48,438 nt of DNA from Folioceros fuciformis (lineage: Eukaryota; Anthocerotophyta; Anthocerotopsida; Anthocerotales), in NCBI GenBank assembly GCA_049999805.1, contig JBNGIO010002947.1:1-48438 (forward strand), in the 5' to 3' direction. The position numbers were made by a program, and so were the translations under genes. The notes below the pieces were generated by a model. It had not been told where the DNA came from. It ran no database searches and was given only the letters and a program-made list of their open reading frames with translations. How positions within the stretch are numbered: position 1 is the first letter of the stretch; the number at the start of each line of letters is the position of its first letter. Shown one piece after another: positions 21,182 through 32,321 of this stretch.

Positions 21182-21940
21182 ATGGGCCGATTGGAACGTC
21201 TTCTCTTCGGCCACACCCTGCTGCTTCTTGTGGTGCTGGCTGTGGCCGCTGTCCAGGTTCCTTCACCTAAGCGGTGGCCAGAGCAGTTCCACGCTCAACT
21301 ATACCAGAACAAGAGTGGCCAGCTGGCTGTCATCGATCTGTGGTACGACTGGCCTAATGGGAGGAACTTCAACATCATCCAGCACCAGCTGGGGACGCTG
21401 CTCTACGACCTAGAGTGGACCAATGGCACGTCCTTCTACTACGACTTGGAGGCCAAAACTTGTAAGGTCTACTTGTTCCCCGTGGGAATACTGAGGCCCG
21501 ACTGGCTGGTTGACGACAGCAACTACCTGGGTGTGAGGGAGCTGGATGGGTTCAAGTGTAACGTGTGGGAGAAGGCCGACTTCATCACCTACTGTGAAGA
21601 TGTTGAAACCAAGAGGCCGGTCCACTGGCTGTTCTCCTCTGGTAAGCCAGACTCGTGAGACTGTCAGGGGTGGCACTCGTGGATGGGCGGGCCTTTACCT
21701 TGTCTGGACTGTCCATGTAACGTTCTGTTGGGTGCAGGCATGGCAGTGCACGTGATCACCTTCGAAGAAGGCAAGACCTTGCCGGACGTGAAATGGCAAG
21801 CCCCTCCATACTGCTTCGTCGGCACCGGTGGCAAACGGGGAAGCAAGGGGTCTGTGCTGGGGTATTCTGTCATCGACAAGCTTTGGACACAGTCGGACTT
21901 GCATCCCTGGAGGAGGGCAATCACTGTCCAATCCAGTTGA
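21182..21940 (+). CDS. Secreted protein of the At4g14100-like family
   Basis: Two exons, 21182-21641 and 21738-21940, GT-AG, 220 residues. The start at 21182 gives MGRLERLL plus a Leu/Val-rich stretch, a clear signal peptide ending near VAAVQVPS. The body matches a plant family that I remember as uncharacterised protein At4g14100: [76 protein letters not shown], then WQAPPYCF after the intron. Database entries sometimes call it a glycosyl-group transferase, but I know of no proof of activity. Paired Cys residues and NxT/S sites fit the secretory pathway. The C-terminus is about 35 residues longer than I expect. Confidence 0.88.
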
Positions 21941-23430
21941 ATTTGAGAAAGCTGCTAGCAAAGAACAGAAAAGAAAAGTTCGGTAGTCCGATTGTAGGTC
22001 ATTTTTTGCCAAGTCTAGCTGCATCTCTGCTGCAGTGACATAGGGTGCCCTCGCTTCCAAGTTTCTGCCGGGTGGAAGAACCCTGAACCTTCAATTTACC
22101 ATGCCAGTCATAACTCCCACCTTCTCCATCTTTCACACAACAGCATCTACTACTTTGGCGGGCACTCACTCCGCAGCTACCAACCCTGAACCTAGCGGCA
22201 TCCGATGACGTAACTGTAGGCACCTAGATGTTTCTGCATCATTCTGAGACATTTATCCTTGCCCTACTGCTTGCAGTGAGGTTGGATGGAGAGGGTCGTC
22301 CACCCTTATAGATGGTGATCCTGCCATCAGTCCTTGAAGCCGGTGATCCTGCCATCACTACTCAGAGATAGTGAGCCTTCCATCAACCCAGAGACAGTGA
22401 TCCTGCAATCAAGCAATAATCCTGTCATCAACCCATGCAGATGAAATCACTCTCCTTTAGTTGCCGACCCTAGAGCTAAAAGTAGTCCAGTCATTCTGCT
22501 TCTGACCATCGAACCACTATTCTTCTCCAACTGAGTTGTTCGTCTTATAATAACAACAGAGTTCCAACAGCTTGAACACACATCTTTACACATCGATGAA
22601 TCCCCGTGTACGGGGTGGGGTGAGCGTTGAGCGAACAAAGGCGTTCAATAATGGAGGAGCAATTTTTCTAGAGAGAAGAAGAATTTTTCAATGATAGATG
22701 AGGAGGCTGGTCGGTGTCTGTCCTGGACTCCTCGGCTGCCCAGGAATGAAAACTGGATCTCGCATTAGCCCACAGATCGGCTGTAGCCCACCGAATGTCG
22801 AATTCGATTAGTGAGTAAATGCCCCGCTGGAGGCAAGTTATGACCCTCGGTTGGTTTGTCCTGTGCTGACGCGATGTGGCAGCTTAATTCACGGTGGCCT
22901 CTCTGTTGGCAAAATCGATCATGAGAGACTCGTGTATCGTGCTTGCTGGGCAGCGTCCCAGGGGAAGGACGGCTATATATATTGTGGCCCAATTCCACTA
23001 CAGGTAGCGGGAGCAGGAGCGGGAGCTGAATTTTGGAACCGCCTCCACTACGTCCCGTCACATTGTCTGATCTCGCACGGCTCTGTTGAGCATCAGCATC
23101 CCCGGACTCTTGAGGTCTGCACTACTTGACCGCGCCTCCCTTTTTTCTTCCTTTTTGTCCTCACCCAGTCTGTTGCATGAACCACTACTCTCTCCCACGG
23201 ACTCCTCGGGTTGGGCCCGAGTAGAGCACGTTCTGTTGCCTCCATCGCGTCGTTACAAACGCTTGCGTGCTGCTGGCTGCTGCGGCCTCTAAGATATACA
23301 TCGTGGTTCCCGCTAGCCGTGCTCCAGGTCATTACGGGTGCTCGTTCATCTAGACCTGCGTAACATTCCTCGTTCCGCTACTGCAGGGCGGGAGATTTCA
23401 GTTCGAGTGCGACTTCACCATCGTGTCAAG
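21941..23430. other. Intergenic region and promoter/leader of the STIG1-like gene
   Basis: The first ~300 bases are probably the 3' UTR of the upstream gene, followed by the short repeat cluster at 22314-22433. A TATA-like CTATATATATTG lies near 22974, about 455 bp before the STIG1-like start. No other coding sequence is supported on either strand. Confidence 0.45.
22314..22433 (+). repeat. Imperfect short repeats with core GTGATCCTGCCATCA
   Basis: The core GGTGATCCTGCCATCA and variants (AGTGAGCCTTCCATCAACCC, AGTGATCCTGCAATCAAG, AATCCTGTCATCAACCC) occur about five times with a 25-35 bp spacing. The cluster is non-coding, with stops in all frames, so it is a degenerate minisatellite. Confidence 0.65.
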
Positions 23431-23913
23431 ATGGAAAACAAGTCTGTCGTCTGGTTCTTGCTTCTGGTGGCGTTCCGACTGAGCGTGGTGGTTACTGCAG
23501 CCAGCGATCCCCAAGCAGAGGCCGCAGATACTGCTCTCCCTGTCTCTGGCACACTGCACAGAGAAGAGCTTGAAACTGCGCCCTCAGTAAGGTCTCTCCG
23601 TGGCTTCGGGGTTTTCGGTCCTCGTCACTTTGGCAAGGGCGGCCACAGATTCCAGTCTTGTACCAGGAACCTGAGCGTCTGCTCGCTCGAGAACTCCGGT
23701 GGGTCGACTTGCTGTTCTGGCGTCTGCTGTGACATCGGCTCCAGCGTTTACCACTGCGGCAAGTGCGGGCGCAGCTGCGGTTTCCGCAGGTCCTGCTGCA
23801 ATGGTGAGTGCACAGACACGCTGAACGATCCCAACAACTGTGGCTCCTGTGGTCAGGAATGCTTCTCCTCCGAGTATTGCTTCCGCGGCTTGTGCAACTA
23901 CAACGGCGTGTAG
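23431..23913 (+). CDS. STIG1-like Cys-rich secreted peptide precursor
   Basis: Single exon, 160 residues. The Met at 23431 (MENKSVVWFLLLVAFRLSVV) gives a strong signal peptide; the frame is open for 31 codons upstream, but without such a feature. After a variable pro-region of about 60 residues, the C-terminal ~85 residues hold 16 or more Cys in the STIG1 pattern: CSLENSGGSTCCSGVCCD, HCGKCGRSC, SCCNGECTD, NNCGSCGQEC. In flowering plants STIG1 peptides act at the stigma and pollen tube and bind receptor kinases or phosphoinositides. In a seed-free plant the family must have another, probably older, extracellular role. There is no intron, as is usual for the family. Confidence 0.88.
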   Translation: MENKSVVWFLLLVAFRLSVVVTAASDPQAEAADTALPVSGTLHREELETAPSVRSLRGFGVFGPRHFGKGGHRFQSCTRNLSVCSLENSGGSTCCSGVCCDIGSSVYHCGKCGRSCGFRRSCCNGECTDTLNDPNNCGSCGQECFSSEYCFRGLCNYNGV

Positions 23914-25154
23914 CCCAGGGTTCGGATTCCTCTCAGCGGGCACGAGGTCAAGCGTGCTGCCCCGAATCTCTTCGGGATCTCTTGAATAACCATGCACGCA
24001 ATTTCCCTGTTGCTGCAGTTATTGGAAATCAGGCTTTGTGGAACGTAGTGGCTAACTGATCCTTCACATGTGCGCGAAGGCTAGGTTGATACCTGCTGAA
24101 GCATGCCGCCATAGGAAATTCTGCAAAGGATCTCTGTTAAAATAAGCTTTCCTTCAATCTTTAGTTGGTCTCAGGATGTTGCAAGCCCGGCAGACTTCAC
24201 GGTTTCAATGCTTTCATGCATACTCTGTTCTACGAAGGATACTATTTTGATATTGCTACGGTTTCATTTGATTCATCTCTCGCATGCAAGCTTCTTAAAT
24301 CTCCACGTCGTAAGCCCGAAGCCCCGAGCTTCTGAAACTCCCCTACCTGCCGCGTGTGTCAACCAATCTTCGTCGAGCTGAGGCATTTATCTCTGCAACT
24401 TGCGTGCTTTCGCCTGAATGATTCTTGCTGCTTTCAGCGACTCTATCTGTTGTACAAGGGATATCAGCACTTAGTCCATCCACACATTGCTGCTCTTTGA
24501 GACATTCTTCATTTGCAGACGAAGCAGCAGTGAATCGCAGCGTGTAATCCATTGAGATTTCCCAAAAAACCGTTTTCCGCTTTCCGAGTGTCGCCCGTCC
24601 GACCGTGAAAAGAACTTTTGCGAGACAACTCTGAGAACCTTTGCGACCACTGTTCGGATCTTAGACGAGCGAACTGGTCGTCTTCTTCTTCCTGCTTCAA
24701 ATTCCAAGTTCAAATATCGGGCCGTGCCAGACGGAGGACAGCGACCGGGAACGACGGCTGAGTAGAGGGGTGGAGGGAGTGAAGTCCGCTTATTATCTAA
24801 TGAGCGGCAACCGCACTGCAAGGCGAGTTCAGAAGACGTAGCCTCCTCTGGTCAGCGAAGGAGCAGAAATCGCTCCGCACATGAAGAAGGAGCTGCAGGT
24901 GGCAGGCGCAAGGGCGTTGAAATGCGCGTCGTCAGGTGCGACATCTGGAATTAACAAAGGCATGGAAACTCCGTTGCCTGCTGCTGTACGTATCCCGAAA
25001 GGCTTTCTTTAAAGGCTTTCACGACCGCAACAGCTGGGAGTGTCGTAGCATGCAAGACATTCGGCCATAAACTTGAATCATTGCAGCTCGAGGCTGGCTA
25101 GTGTTGTTACATACGTAGGATGACTGGCCAAGCCACTTCGCGCAGGAACGCGCG

Positions 25155-25344
25155 AGGTTAAAAGTCCAAGCCACCTTGTGTGGGAAAGCCTTAGGGTGAA
25201 ATGTCAAGTCACTTTGGTCAGGAAAGCTTTAGGGTGACAGGCCATGCCACTTTGGTCAGGAAAGCTTTAGGGTGACAGGCCATGCCACTTTGGTCAGGAA
25301 AGCCTTAGGTTGAAAAGCCAAGGCCCTCTGTGCAGGAAAGCCTC
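25155..25344. repeat. 38-bp minisatellite, five copies
   Basis: Copies start at 25155, 25193, 25231, 25269 and 25307, exactly 38 bp apart. The middle two are identical, and the outer copies are increasingly diverged. The unit contains CACTTTGGTCAGGAAAGC. Divergence rising towards both ends is typical of arrays growing from the middle. It is non-coding. Confidence 0.9.
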
Positions 25345-25874
25345 GGTGCGAGCCGGGCTTCGCTCGCTCGCGCGCTCACGCGCTGAATGGGCGAGGGTGG
25401 ACTACCCAATCCAAGCGCCGCAGAAGGTGGGAGGTAGGAGTGCGAGTCGTCGATCGAGACGCGCATTATTCGGTGACTCATTCAATGGAGACACGCTGCC
25501 TGGAATGTGCCACAGCGGGTGATCGGGGCGGGAAGCGTTTCCACCGCACTGCGGGATTACAGGTGGGGGCTCGTCAATGTGCTCCTGGACCAGTCCACTG
25601 CATGGCACAAACTCACCTTCAAACCTTTTTTAATTGATCAAATATTCCAGCACAAAGAAGGGAAAAGATTCACCTTCCTGCCCGCAGAGGGGTCCGGAAC
25701 CGGAACCGACCTTCGAGGCTCCCACGTTGGAGGCCACATGTCCGCCGTGATTCCTGCTGCTGTGAAAATATAATGCATTATTGCCCCACAATAAATTTCA
25801 TTTATTTTATAGAACAAGGGTTTCGTGTATAAATCCATCGCCCGGCCTTATGCTCTGGTTGACAGGCATTCAAT

Positions 25875-25960
25875 CCTAAACCCTAAATCCAAAACCCTAA
25901 ACTCTAAATCCTAATCCCCAAGCCCTAAAACCTAAACCTAAACCTAAACCTAAACCTAAA
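25875..25960. repeat. Interstitial telomere-like CCCTAAA/CCTAAA tract
   Basis: Degenerate CCCTAAA units fill 25875-25930, followed by five perfect CCTAAA hexamers at 25931-25960. The plant telomere unit on this strand is CCCTAAA. The hexamer block lacks one C per unit, so it is a variant. Such tracts arise at double-strand-break repair sites or old chromosome ends, and telo-boxes also occur in promoters. Here the tract lies downstream of a gene. Confidence 0.85.
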
Positions 25961-26256
25961 TAATTTCAACTTAATAGTGGGCATGAATAAAATTGTCCTT
26001 GTCCTATTGCTTGGAAGAGAGCAAGTAAGCTCCCTTCCCATGCTAACTACTGCTTTGGGAAGAAAAAAAGCAGGAGTGATTGGCCTGAACAGGCTGAACA
26101 CGAACCACGAAGGGAAAGGAGGATCACCTACAGTTGCAGGTCTGCGTCGACGGGATATAGGATGAGCATGACTTTTTGGAGCAGCACGTCCTTGTGCACT
26201 TTCTGCTCTTGCCATAAAGACAACGATCACAAAAGAGGGTACGGGAGCAGGAGAAC

Positions 26257-28466
26257 TTAGATTTGTTCGAAATAACGATTCCGTTCCCAGTCCGTCACAG
26301 ACTGCAAAAAGGCCAGGTGCTCGGTGTGGAAGAAATGAGCATAGTGATGGTGGACGTCCTCTCCTAACAGCTGTTTCGCGAATGAGCTCTGCTGGAATGC
26401 TTCTACAGCTTCTCCCTGCAGGAAAAGTGGGGAACGAATGAAACCCAGAAAAAGCTACTCTCCAGAGGATGAGGCTTCCCGCAAGCATGTGAAGCTTACC
26501 AGAGACCGCGGAATGTTGAACAGGTCTTGAGAATTGACGTAGGCATCTCCCTTGTGTTGAGGCGGAGGCTCGATTTTGTTGCGAATGCCGTCCAGGCCTG
26601 ACCCCAGGGCGGCAGCGAAGGCCAAGTACGGGTTGCAGTCGGCCCCAGGTAATCGGCATTCCACCCTCAGGGACTTGCCTGATCCCAGTACTCTAAACGG
26701 CATGGTCCGGTTGTCAAGACTCCTGCGAGGTCCGTGTGAGATAGCCTGTTCGCGTTGCTGCACCCTTGTGGCCAATGAACCAACCGCATGAGCATGGTCT
26801 CAGATTCTTACCATGCAATCTGTGTTGGAGCCCAGCTTCCAGCTATGAACCGCTTGTAGGAGTTGACGGTTGGTGCATAGAACACCATCATTTCCCTCGT
26901 GTGCTTCATCCATCCGCCTAGGAACCACCGGAACTCGTCACTGCGAAACCACATGTAGAGTTCTGTTCAGTCACGACATTTTCTGAGCTGGAAATACGAT
27001 GTGACGAATCTTCCCATCATCCCCAACCTGCACGATAAGGAGTCCAGTTTGTTGTCACCCTGGAAGATGTTGGTCCCATCCCTCCACAGACTTAGGTGGA
27101 TGTGGGAGCTTGATCCGGGTTGGGATGAGTCAGGTTTGGCCATAAATGTCACAGACACTCCTAAAGACTCTGCAAGCTCCTTCAGGCACTGGATCATGGA
27201 GAGAGCAACATAACGACGTGAAATTGACTATTACCGTGATCCTAAATTGTCATGCTTTGTAGAAAGGAGGGTGACAACCCACCTGCTTGTACACTACATG
27301 ACGATCTGCCATCTCCAAGACTGTGCCGTATTTGACATTTAGCTCGTGCTGTCCGTGACCATATTCTCCCTTGCTGCAGTGATAATGGGGCAGACACTGC
27401 GTTAGGGGGGAGGGAGCGGGTAAGGGGTGGGGAGGGGGGGACAGTTCATCCAGATGATGTTAAAGCAGCCGTGAGGTTTGCAGACCGTACCTGTTCTCCA
27501 CAGGAACACCGGATGCTTCCAGGTGCTTCCGTGCCGGCCCTGCAGAAGTGGATCAGAGCAATGCACATGAGGCTGCTGAGGATCAGGAAGACGTTTTACG
27601 AGTCGTCAATACCATTGAAGAACTCCTCCCGTGTTCCTTGCAGGATGTGGTAGTCTTCGTTGTGCCACCCTGCAGGTCTCAACATCGCGTAGCCTTTCCC
27701 CTATCCAATTTCGGACCACGCTCAGAAGACCCCGCTGTACCATAATAAGACCCCGCTGTACCATAATTTTGTCGTGCAGGAGAGAAGTAGTTGTGTCCGT
27801 TACCTTGGCTTCCTCGTAGCTGTCTCGATAAATAAAATACTCTAGTTCTGATGCAGCCTTGGGAGTCAGATTTCCCAACTCCGTCGCAGCTGCAAGCTGA
27901 TTCCTCAGGACAGACCTCGGAGCATGAGGAGCCCACTCATGGGTCCTGTCATCCACTACATCACACAGCACCATTGCTGTTTTATCCAGCCTGCATGTAA
28001 ACAACAAGACAACATCTCAATCAAACTGAGCCACCAACATTTCTCTCAGACTTCCACGTAGCGGCTGAGTCTAGACTCACCAGCTTGCTACTCTCAGCGT
28101 GCTCATGTCAGGCACAAGATGGATGTCCCCATAGCCCAAGTCCCAGCTAGCAAACCTGTAACCCCGAACGGGCTGCATATCCATATCCGTAGCAAGCAGA
28201 TACGAACATGCATGTGTCCCATCTTCAACTGCACTACTCAGAAAGAATCCTGGTGTGTACCTAAATTCCCCAGACCAGACGAGATTCTGGTCAGATGGCC
28301 TTCATTTCAGCATCTTCAAGCCAAAGCTCAGCAGAACATGTTAGCCTTGAATTGATTTAACTTGCCTCTTGCCTACTGTTCGGCCATAGCAGTCTGTCAT
28401 ACCCACAACCACAGTTTCTATCTCCCCCTTGTCTGCCAGCTTCCGAAATTGCTCGAGTGTCAACAT
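26257..28466 (-). CDS. Bacterial-type glutamine synthetase-like enzyme (gamma-glutamylpolyamine synthetase-like)
   Basis: Ten exons: 28466-28366, 28260-28081, 27990-27804, 27700-27613, 27539-27491, 27373-27283, 27188-27028, 26940-26812, 26722-26500 and 26415-26257, giving 455 residues, a normal length for GSI-type enzymes. N-terminal beta-grasp: TLEQFRKLADKGEIETVVVG and YGRTVGKR. Catalytic domain: ASELEYFIYRDSYEEA (metal Glu), WHNEDYHILQGTRE, SKGEYGHGQHELN (metal Glu/His), PGSSSHIHLSLW (ATP-site His), SLDNRT and VECRLPGADCNPYLAF. The sequence resembles bacterial PuuA/GlnA4 enzymes, which ligate glutamate to polyamines or amines using ATP, more than the usual plant GSII. It has no amidohydrolase half, unlike plant NodGS/FluG fusions. 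Intron 1 is GC-AG. The Met at 28466 is the first in the conserved frame; an upstream exon with a targeting peptide cannot be excluded. Confidence 0.9.
27727..27768. repeat. Perfect 21-bp tandem duplication in intron 3 of the GS-like gene
   Basis: AGACCCCGCTGTACCATAAT plus one base is present twice in direct succession, at 27727-27747 and 27748-27768. It lies wholly inside the intron 27803-27701. Identity of the two copies indicates a recent event. Confidence 0.85.
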
Positions 28467-29116
28467 CCCCCTGACCTTCGATTCCGTTGCTGAGCTCACT
28501 GGCCTGCCAAAAACTCTGCTCCTGTACAGCCTGCGTCGTCGAATTCACACAAGGAACAGGAATCGTCATCTTTCGAAGCTCATAGTGGTTGGCTTGGAGT
28601 GGCCTTGGAGAGGCAGGCACCAGTGAAAAAGTGCGCATGCAATTCAGTCGTGACGGAATTTTGCCAACTGGCGCCTTCACTCAGGCATACCATGATGAAG
28701 CGGACGGAGTATAATGATCCCGAAACAGTCCTGATCGACAGTCTGAGGGACGCACTGTCCTTGAGATGCGAGAGAACCAGCGCACAGCTTGATCCGAAGA
28801 GGCCAGGTACTTGCGACAGAAGTTTTTCAAGGCAGCGGCCATCGAGACTTTGGAGCATGCAACGCTGCAGCTCTAGACAAAAATGTGAAGCAAGGCGCTC
28901 GAAGGCTCAAAATTCCATGTCTGAAACGAAGATGCCGTCCTACATAAATCGTGGAATGATTCGTAGGATCGAAGGAAACATCGCCTGTCAAAATGAAACA
29001 TCACCTTCCTGGGTGGAAGGAAAAGCATGAGCGGTACACAGGGCACCTCCTCCTATGGAAAACATGTATCACAAAGATAAAATAAAACCCAACATCCAAG
29101 GCGCGTGAGAAAAAGA
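28467..29116. other. Upstream region of the GS-like gene
   Basis: 650 bp between the GS-like start and the stop of RPC3; both genes are on the minus strand. The frame in front of the GS start stays open for about 32 codons (to a TGA), so a spliced upstream exon is possible. Around 28580-28860 frames are Ser/Leu-rich without motifs. No separate gene is seen. Confidence 0.45.
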
Positions 29117-32100
29117 TTAGAAATTGTCGAATAGCATGATAGAATCGTCGAGTCTGATTAAGGAGGACTCCAGAACAAGAGCAACGCGCTTGATTCGGGC
29201 GGCCTTTTTGCGCTGGTTGTCGCTCACGTGTATCTGTGTTGCGTTCGCAGCTTGGTTCGCCAGCTGCTGCTGCCTCCTGGCCAACTCGATCACCTGCCAC
29301 ACAAGGACACGTGCTCAGTTCAGATTGCGTGAAGCCAAGGGGGCTGGTTGCCCACGTGACTACCACTGAGCTCAGACACGCACAAACCAGTACTCTCAGC
29401 ACAAGACTAAGTGAAAACGTCTTAGGTTCTCAGAGTGTGGATAGTTTCGTCATCATCGCCCCGATTTCGAGTTTCAGAAGTTGCTGGCCAAATTGAAAGC
29501 AGAGCTAACACGAAGGGCAGGCGGAATGGTCTTGTGTACAGTACCTCCTTTCCCTGCTCCAGTTCGTACTGAAGACGTTGACTGAGGTTGAACGCCGCGT
29601 GGGCCATGTCATCCCGTGCACGAGCGAAGGTCAGTGAATAGTTAACGTGCCAAAGATACATGGTCTTGGATGGGGCCCTGTCGGCGGTTTTCGGCACCTC
29701 CTGCACATGGCAAGTCAGACGAGACCACAGCTTTGCATCTGCATGAAGACGTGCACAGGGTTTGCACACAACGCACCTGAAGTGATATGTACTCCTCTTT
29801 ATACATACTGTACAGACGTTCTCGTGCATCCTTCACCGTCAAAAGAGTGTTGTCTGCAATCTAAGAATCAAGGACAGCAAAAACTTAGAAGTGCCTCCTG
29901 TCCACAACAAGCTTGCTCCAACCACATGCATGTCGTGTCAGAATGCAACCGGTAGGTTTCCAGATCCGGAATATGAGCGGTCACGGGTTGAGTCTCAACC
30001 TGCTTTTGATCTAGATGCCCTTTCATGGCCAGAAGCCTGAAAATCCGACAGCTTTCCCTTCCAAACCGCTGCAGCACGATACCCTCGACCTGCAACAACA
30101 GTTCTGGTGAGCAACTGCACGAATACAGGCGAGCTTAAGGAACAGAAACTGAGTCTTGTAAGCATCAATCACTACCTCGTTCTTCCGGGCTGCATCAAGA
30201 ATCTTGTGGAAGTCTAAGGAGATGTATGTCAAAGAAGTTGTACAGATATTTGCTTCATCGGGCACTAAGTTCCAAGGATTAGCACACCAAACGAAAGGCT
30301 TCCACAGTTAGCTCACAACATTCCTGTCCAAAAGGATACTGATAACATGTCGCATGTCTCCCAATCGCGTTACATAACCTACAGTTTGAGCAGACATCTG
30401 CTGCAACGCCCCCCTTACACGCTCCAAGGACAGCTCTTGGCCCCCCTCAGACTTTCTCGCAGCGGTCATTATATCATCCAAGGCTAATGCGGCTGCAGTG
30501 GCAAACATGCAGTAGCGGTCAACGAAGAAAAATGAATGACAACATTTCCGGTCAATGATGAAGAAGGGTCAGTCACCTGAGAATTTTTGATTGGAGGATA
30601 TATTTTCCTGTCCATTTAATAGTTCTACCATTGCCGCAAACACTGTGCCTGCTCCAGCATCAATTCTTGACCTAATTTGCGTTGTACATGCCTGGAGCCA
30701 AGTGAACACGGCATGTTACGAGATCCTTAATCGCTCCAAATCCAACCATTCCATCCAGTAGGCAAATCTCCTGGTAAATGTACTGTACCTCGAGACGGAA
30801 TCTTCGCATAAACTCCTCAAAGTTGACACGCCAAAGAACTTCCTTCTCATCAACCAAGGCCATGGTCTGTGCATCCATAGCTAGAGCGTCTCTCTTTCGC
30901 TGTCACAGACAAACTTTCGAGGTAAACGATCACTGTCAAAATTTCCCTCTTGAAGTCGCAGTATAAAAAGCCTGTATTTGCAGGCATAACCGTGGTCAGA
31001 TAAAGGGGAAGGGTGTTTGCCAAGTTGTTACCTTCTGACCTGTTGCATAAGCATCATTGTCGCCTGAGGCATTTTCGTTAACAGTAGGGCCAATTAATGA
31101 TGCAGGCAAGCGGAATCTTTCAGCCTCCAAAGGAGCTGCTGCTGCACATATTCGCTGTTCCTCCGACTCAAGCTGGTTCGCTGCTGCTAACGCAGCTCGT
31201 CCACGCTGCAGCAGCCTAAAAATTCAGAACAAGCAGTATGTGGCTGTTTCGAGAGGGGCGCCACAAAGAAGGAGAGAAGCTACTAACCGCGGCACCCCGA
31301 CCTGCTTTCTTGGGCGCTTCAGTAGCAGACTTGGGCAAAACTAGTGGCTCTGGAGCAGGACACCGCTCCACATAATGCGCACGTGCTATGGCACCAAATG
31401 TCTCCCTGACAGACGCCGCCACCTCACTTTGAGCTGTGCATGAAAACATCCGAAAGGTTCAGCATCGACGGCAAGGGGACAACTCACAAACTCGCACAAA
31501 CATCTCGTTCAGCACTTTCTACCTTTGTTGGTCCTCCCTGCAGCTCTTTGTATAAGCTGCTCCAAAGTAAGCCGTCCATGTTCCAGAAAACCTACAAATA
31601 GTTGCTCCGCCTGGGCATATTGACGAAAGACTCTGTCAACACTACCTCAGACAAAAAGAGTGAGGGAGAGTGACAACTTAACAAACCCACTTAGGAGGGA
31701 GACATACTTCTCCACCAAGATCCTTCTCCACAACATGCAGGAACTTTGGAAAGCGGAGACGGTGTAAGATGTAGTCCACCAGGGCGATGTATTTTGTGGA
31801 AGTTTTCGAATTCTCCACATCAACTGGTACACCGAAAGCAATAAATCAGCTCTGCTAGTGGAGCCTGAGAGAAAGAACATGGCAACACATCATCTCGACA
31901 GCCACGCCAAGTACTTGAGAATTGGAAGACCTACTCTGGATGACGACTTTAAATGCCTGAACACAATTGTGCTGAATGAGAATCAGAAGGCAGTTGCGAA
32001 CTTGCGACACACTCAACTCTGTGAAGCGAACAATTTCTGGTAAACTGGCCTGTCCCTTCGATACGACACACGTGCAGACTTTCTGCAACCAGGCCAGTCC

Positions 32101-32321
32101 GTCAGTCAGGACATGTCATCCTTGCGAATTAGCGGAGGAAAGAGGAAGAGCAAACAACCTAACCCTAGGCTCACCCGCACAATCTCGCCGAAGTGCGATT
32201 GAATCAGGCTAAAAGCAAGCTCCACTGCATGCGAGGTCACCATTGAGAATCAACATGTGCAGACCTGCTCCCAAATGCTTCGCTCCTCAGTCCGTTTTGC
32301 ACAAGCCACCAGCTCGCTCAT
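29117..32321 (-). CDS. RPC3: RNA polymerase III subunit RPC3 (RPC82/POLR3C homologue)
   Basis: Fifteen exons: 32321-32265, 32219-32175, 32082-31935, 31823-31708, 31610-31523, 31433-31288, 31205-31032, 30899-30789, 30691-30577, 30492-30379, 30264-30176, 30089-30000, 29860-29777, 29700-29545 and 29293-29117, giving 569 residues. The domain order fits RPC82: an N-terminal winged helix (AFSLIQSHFGEIVRKVCTCV, SLPEIVRFTELSVSQVRNCL), YIALVDYILHRLRFPKFLHV, FLEHGRLTLEQLIQRAA, the central VLWRVNFEEFMRRFR, VEGIVLQRFGRESCRIFRLL, then KDARERLYSMYKEEYISLQ, EVPKTADRAPSKTMYLWHVN and a C-terminal coiled coil. RPC3 forms, with RPC6 and RPC7, the Pol III-specific trimer that helps open promoters of tRNA and 5S genes in the nucleus. 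The gene starts 296 bp from the divergent CFAP157/BBOF1-like gene. Confidence 0.93.

Larger units (their letters stand above)
23914..26256. other. Intergenic region with repeats
   Basis: About 2.3 kb without a supported gene. It holds the 3' UTR of the STIG1-like gene, the 38-bp minisatellite at 25155-25344 and the CCTAAA-rich tract at 25875-25960. Frames on both strands (for example minus 24471-24821) lack motifs. The last ~290 bases before 26256 are the 3' UTR of the minus-strand glutamine synthetase gene. Confidence 0.5.

Noticed and set aside
25925-26659. 244-codon minus-strand frame ending in alternating Phe-Arg
   Set aside because: The tail is a translation of the CCTAAA repeat and the rest is out of frame with the glutamine synthetase exons that lie there.
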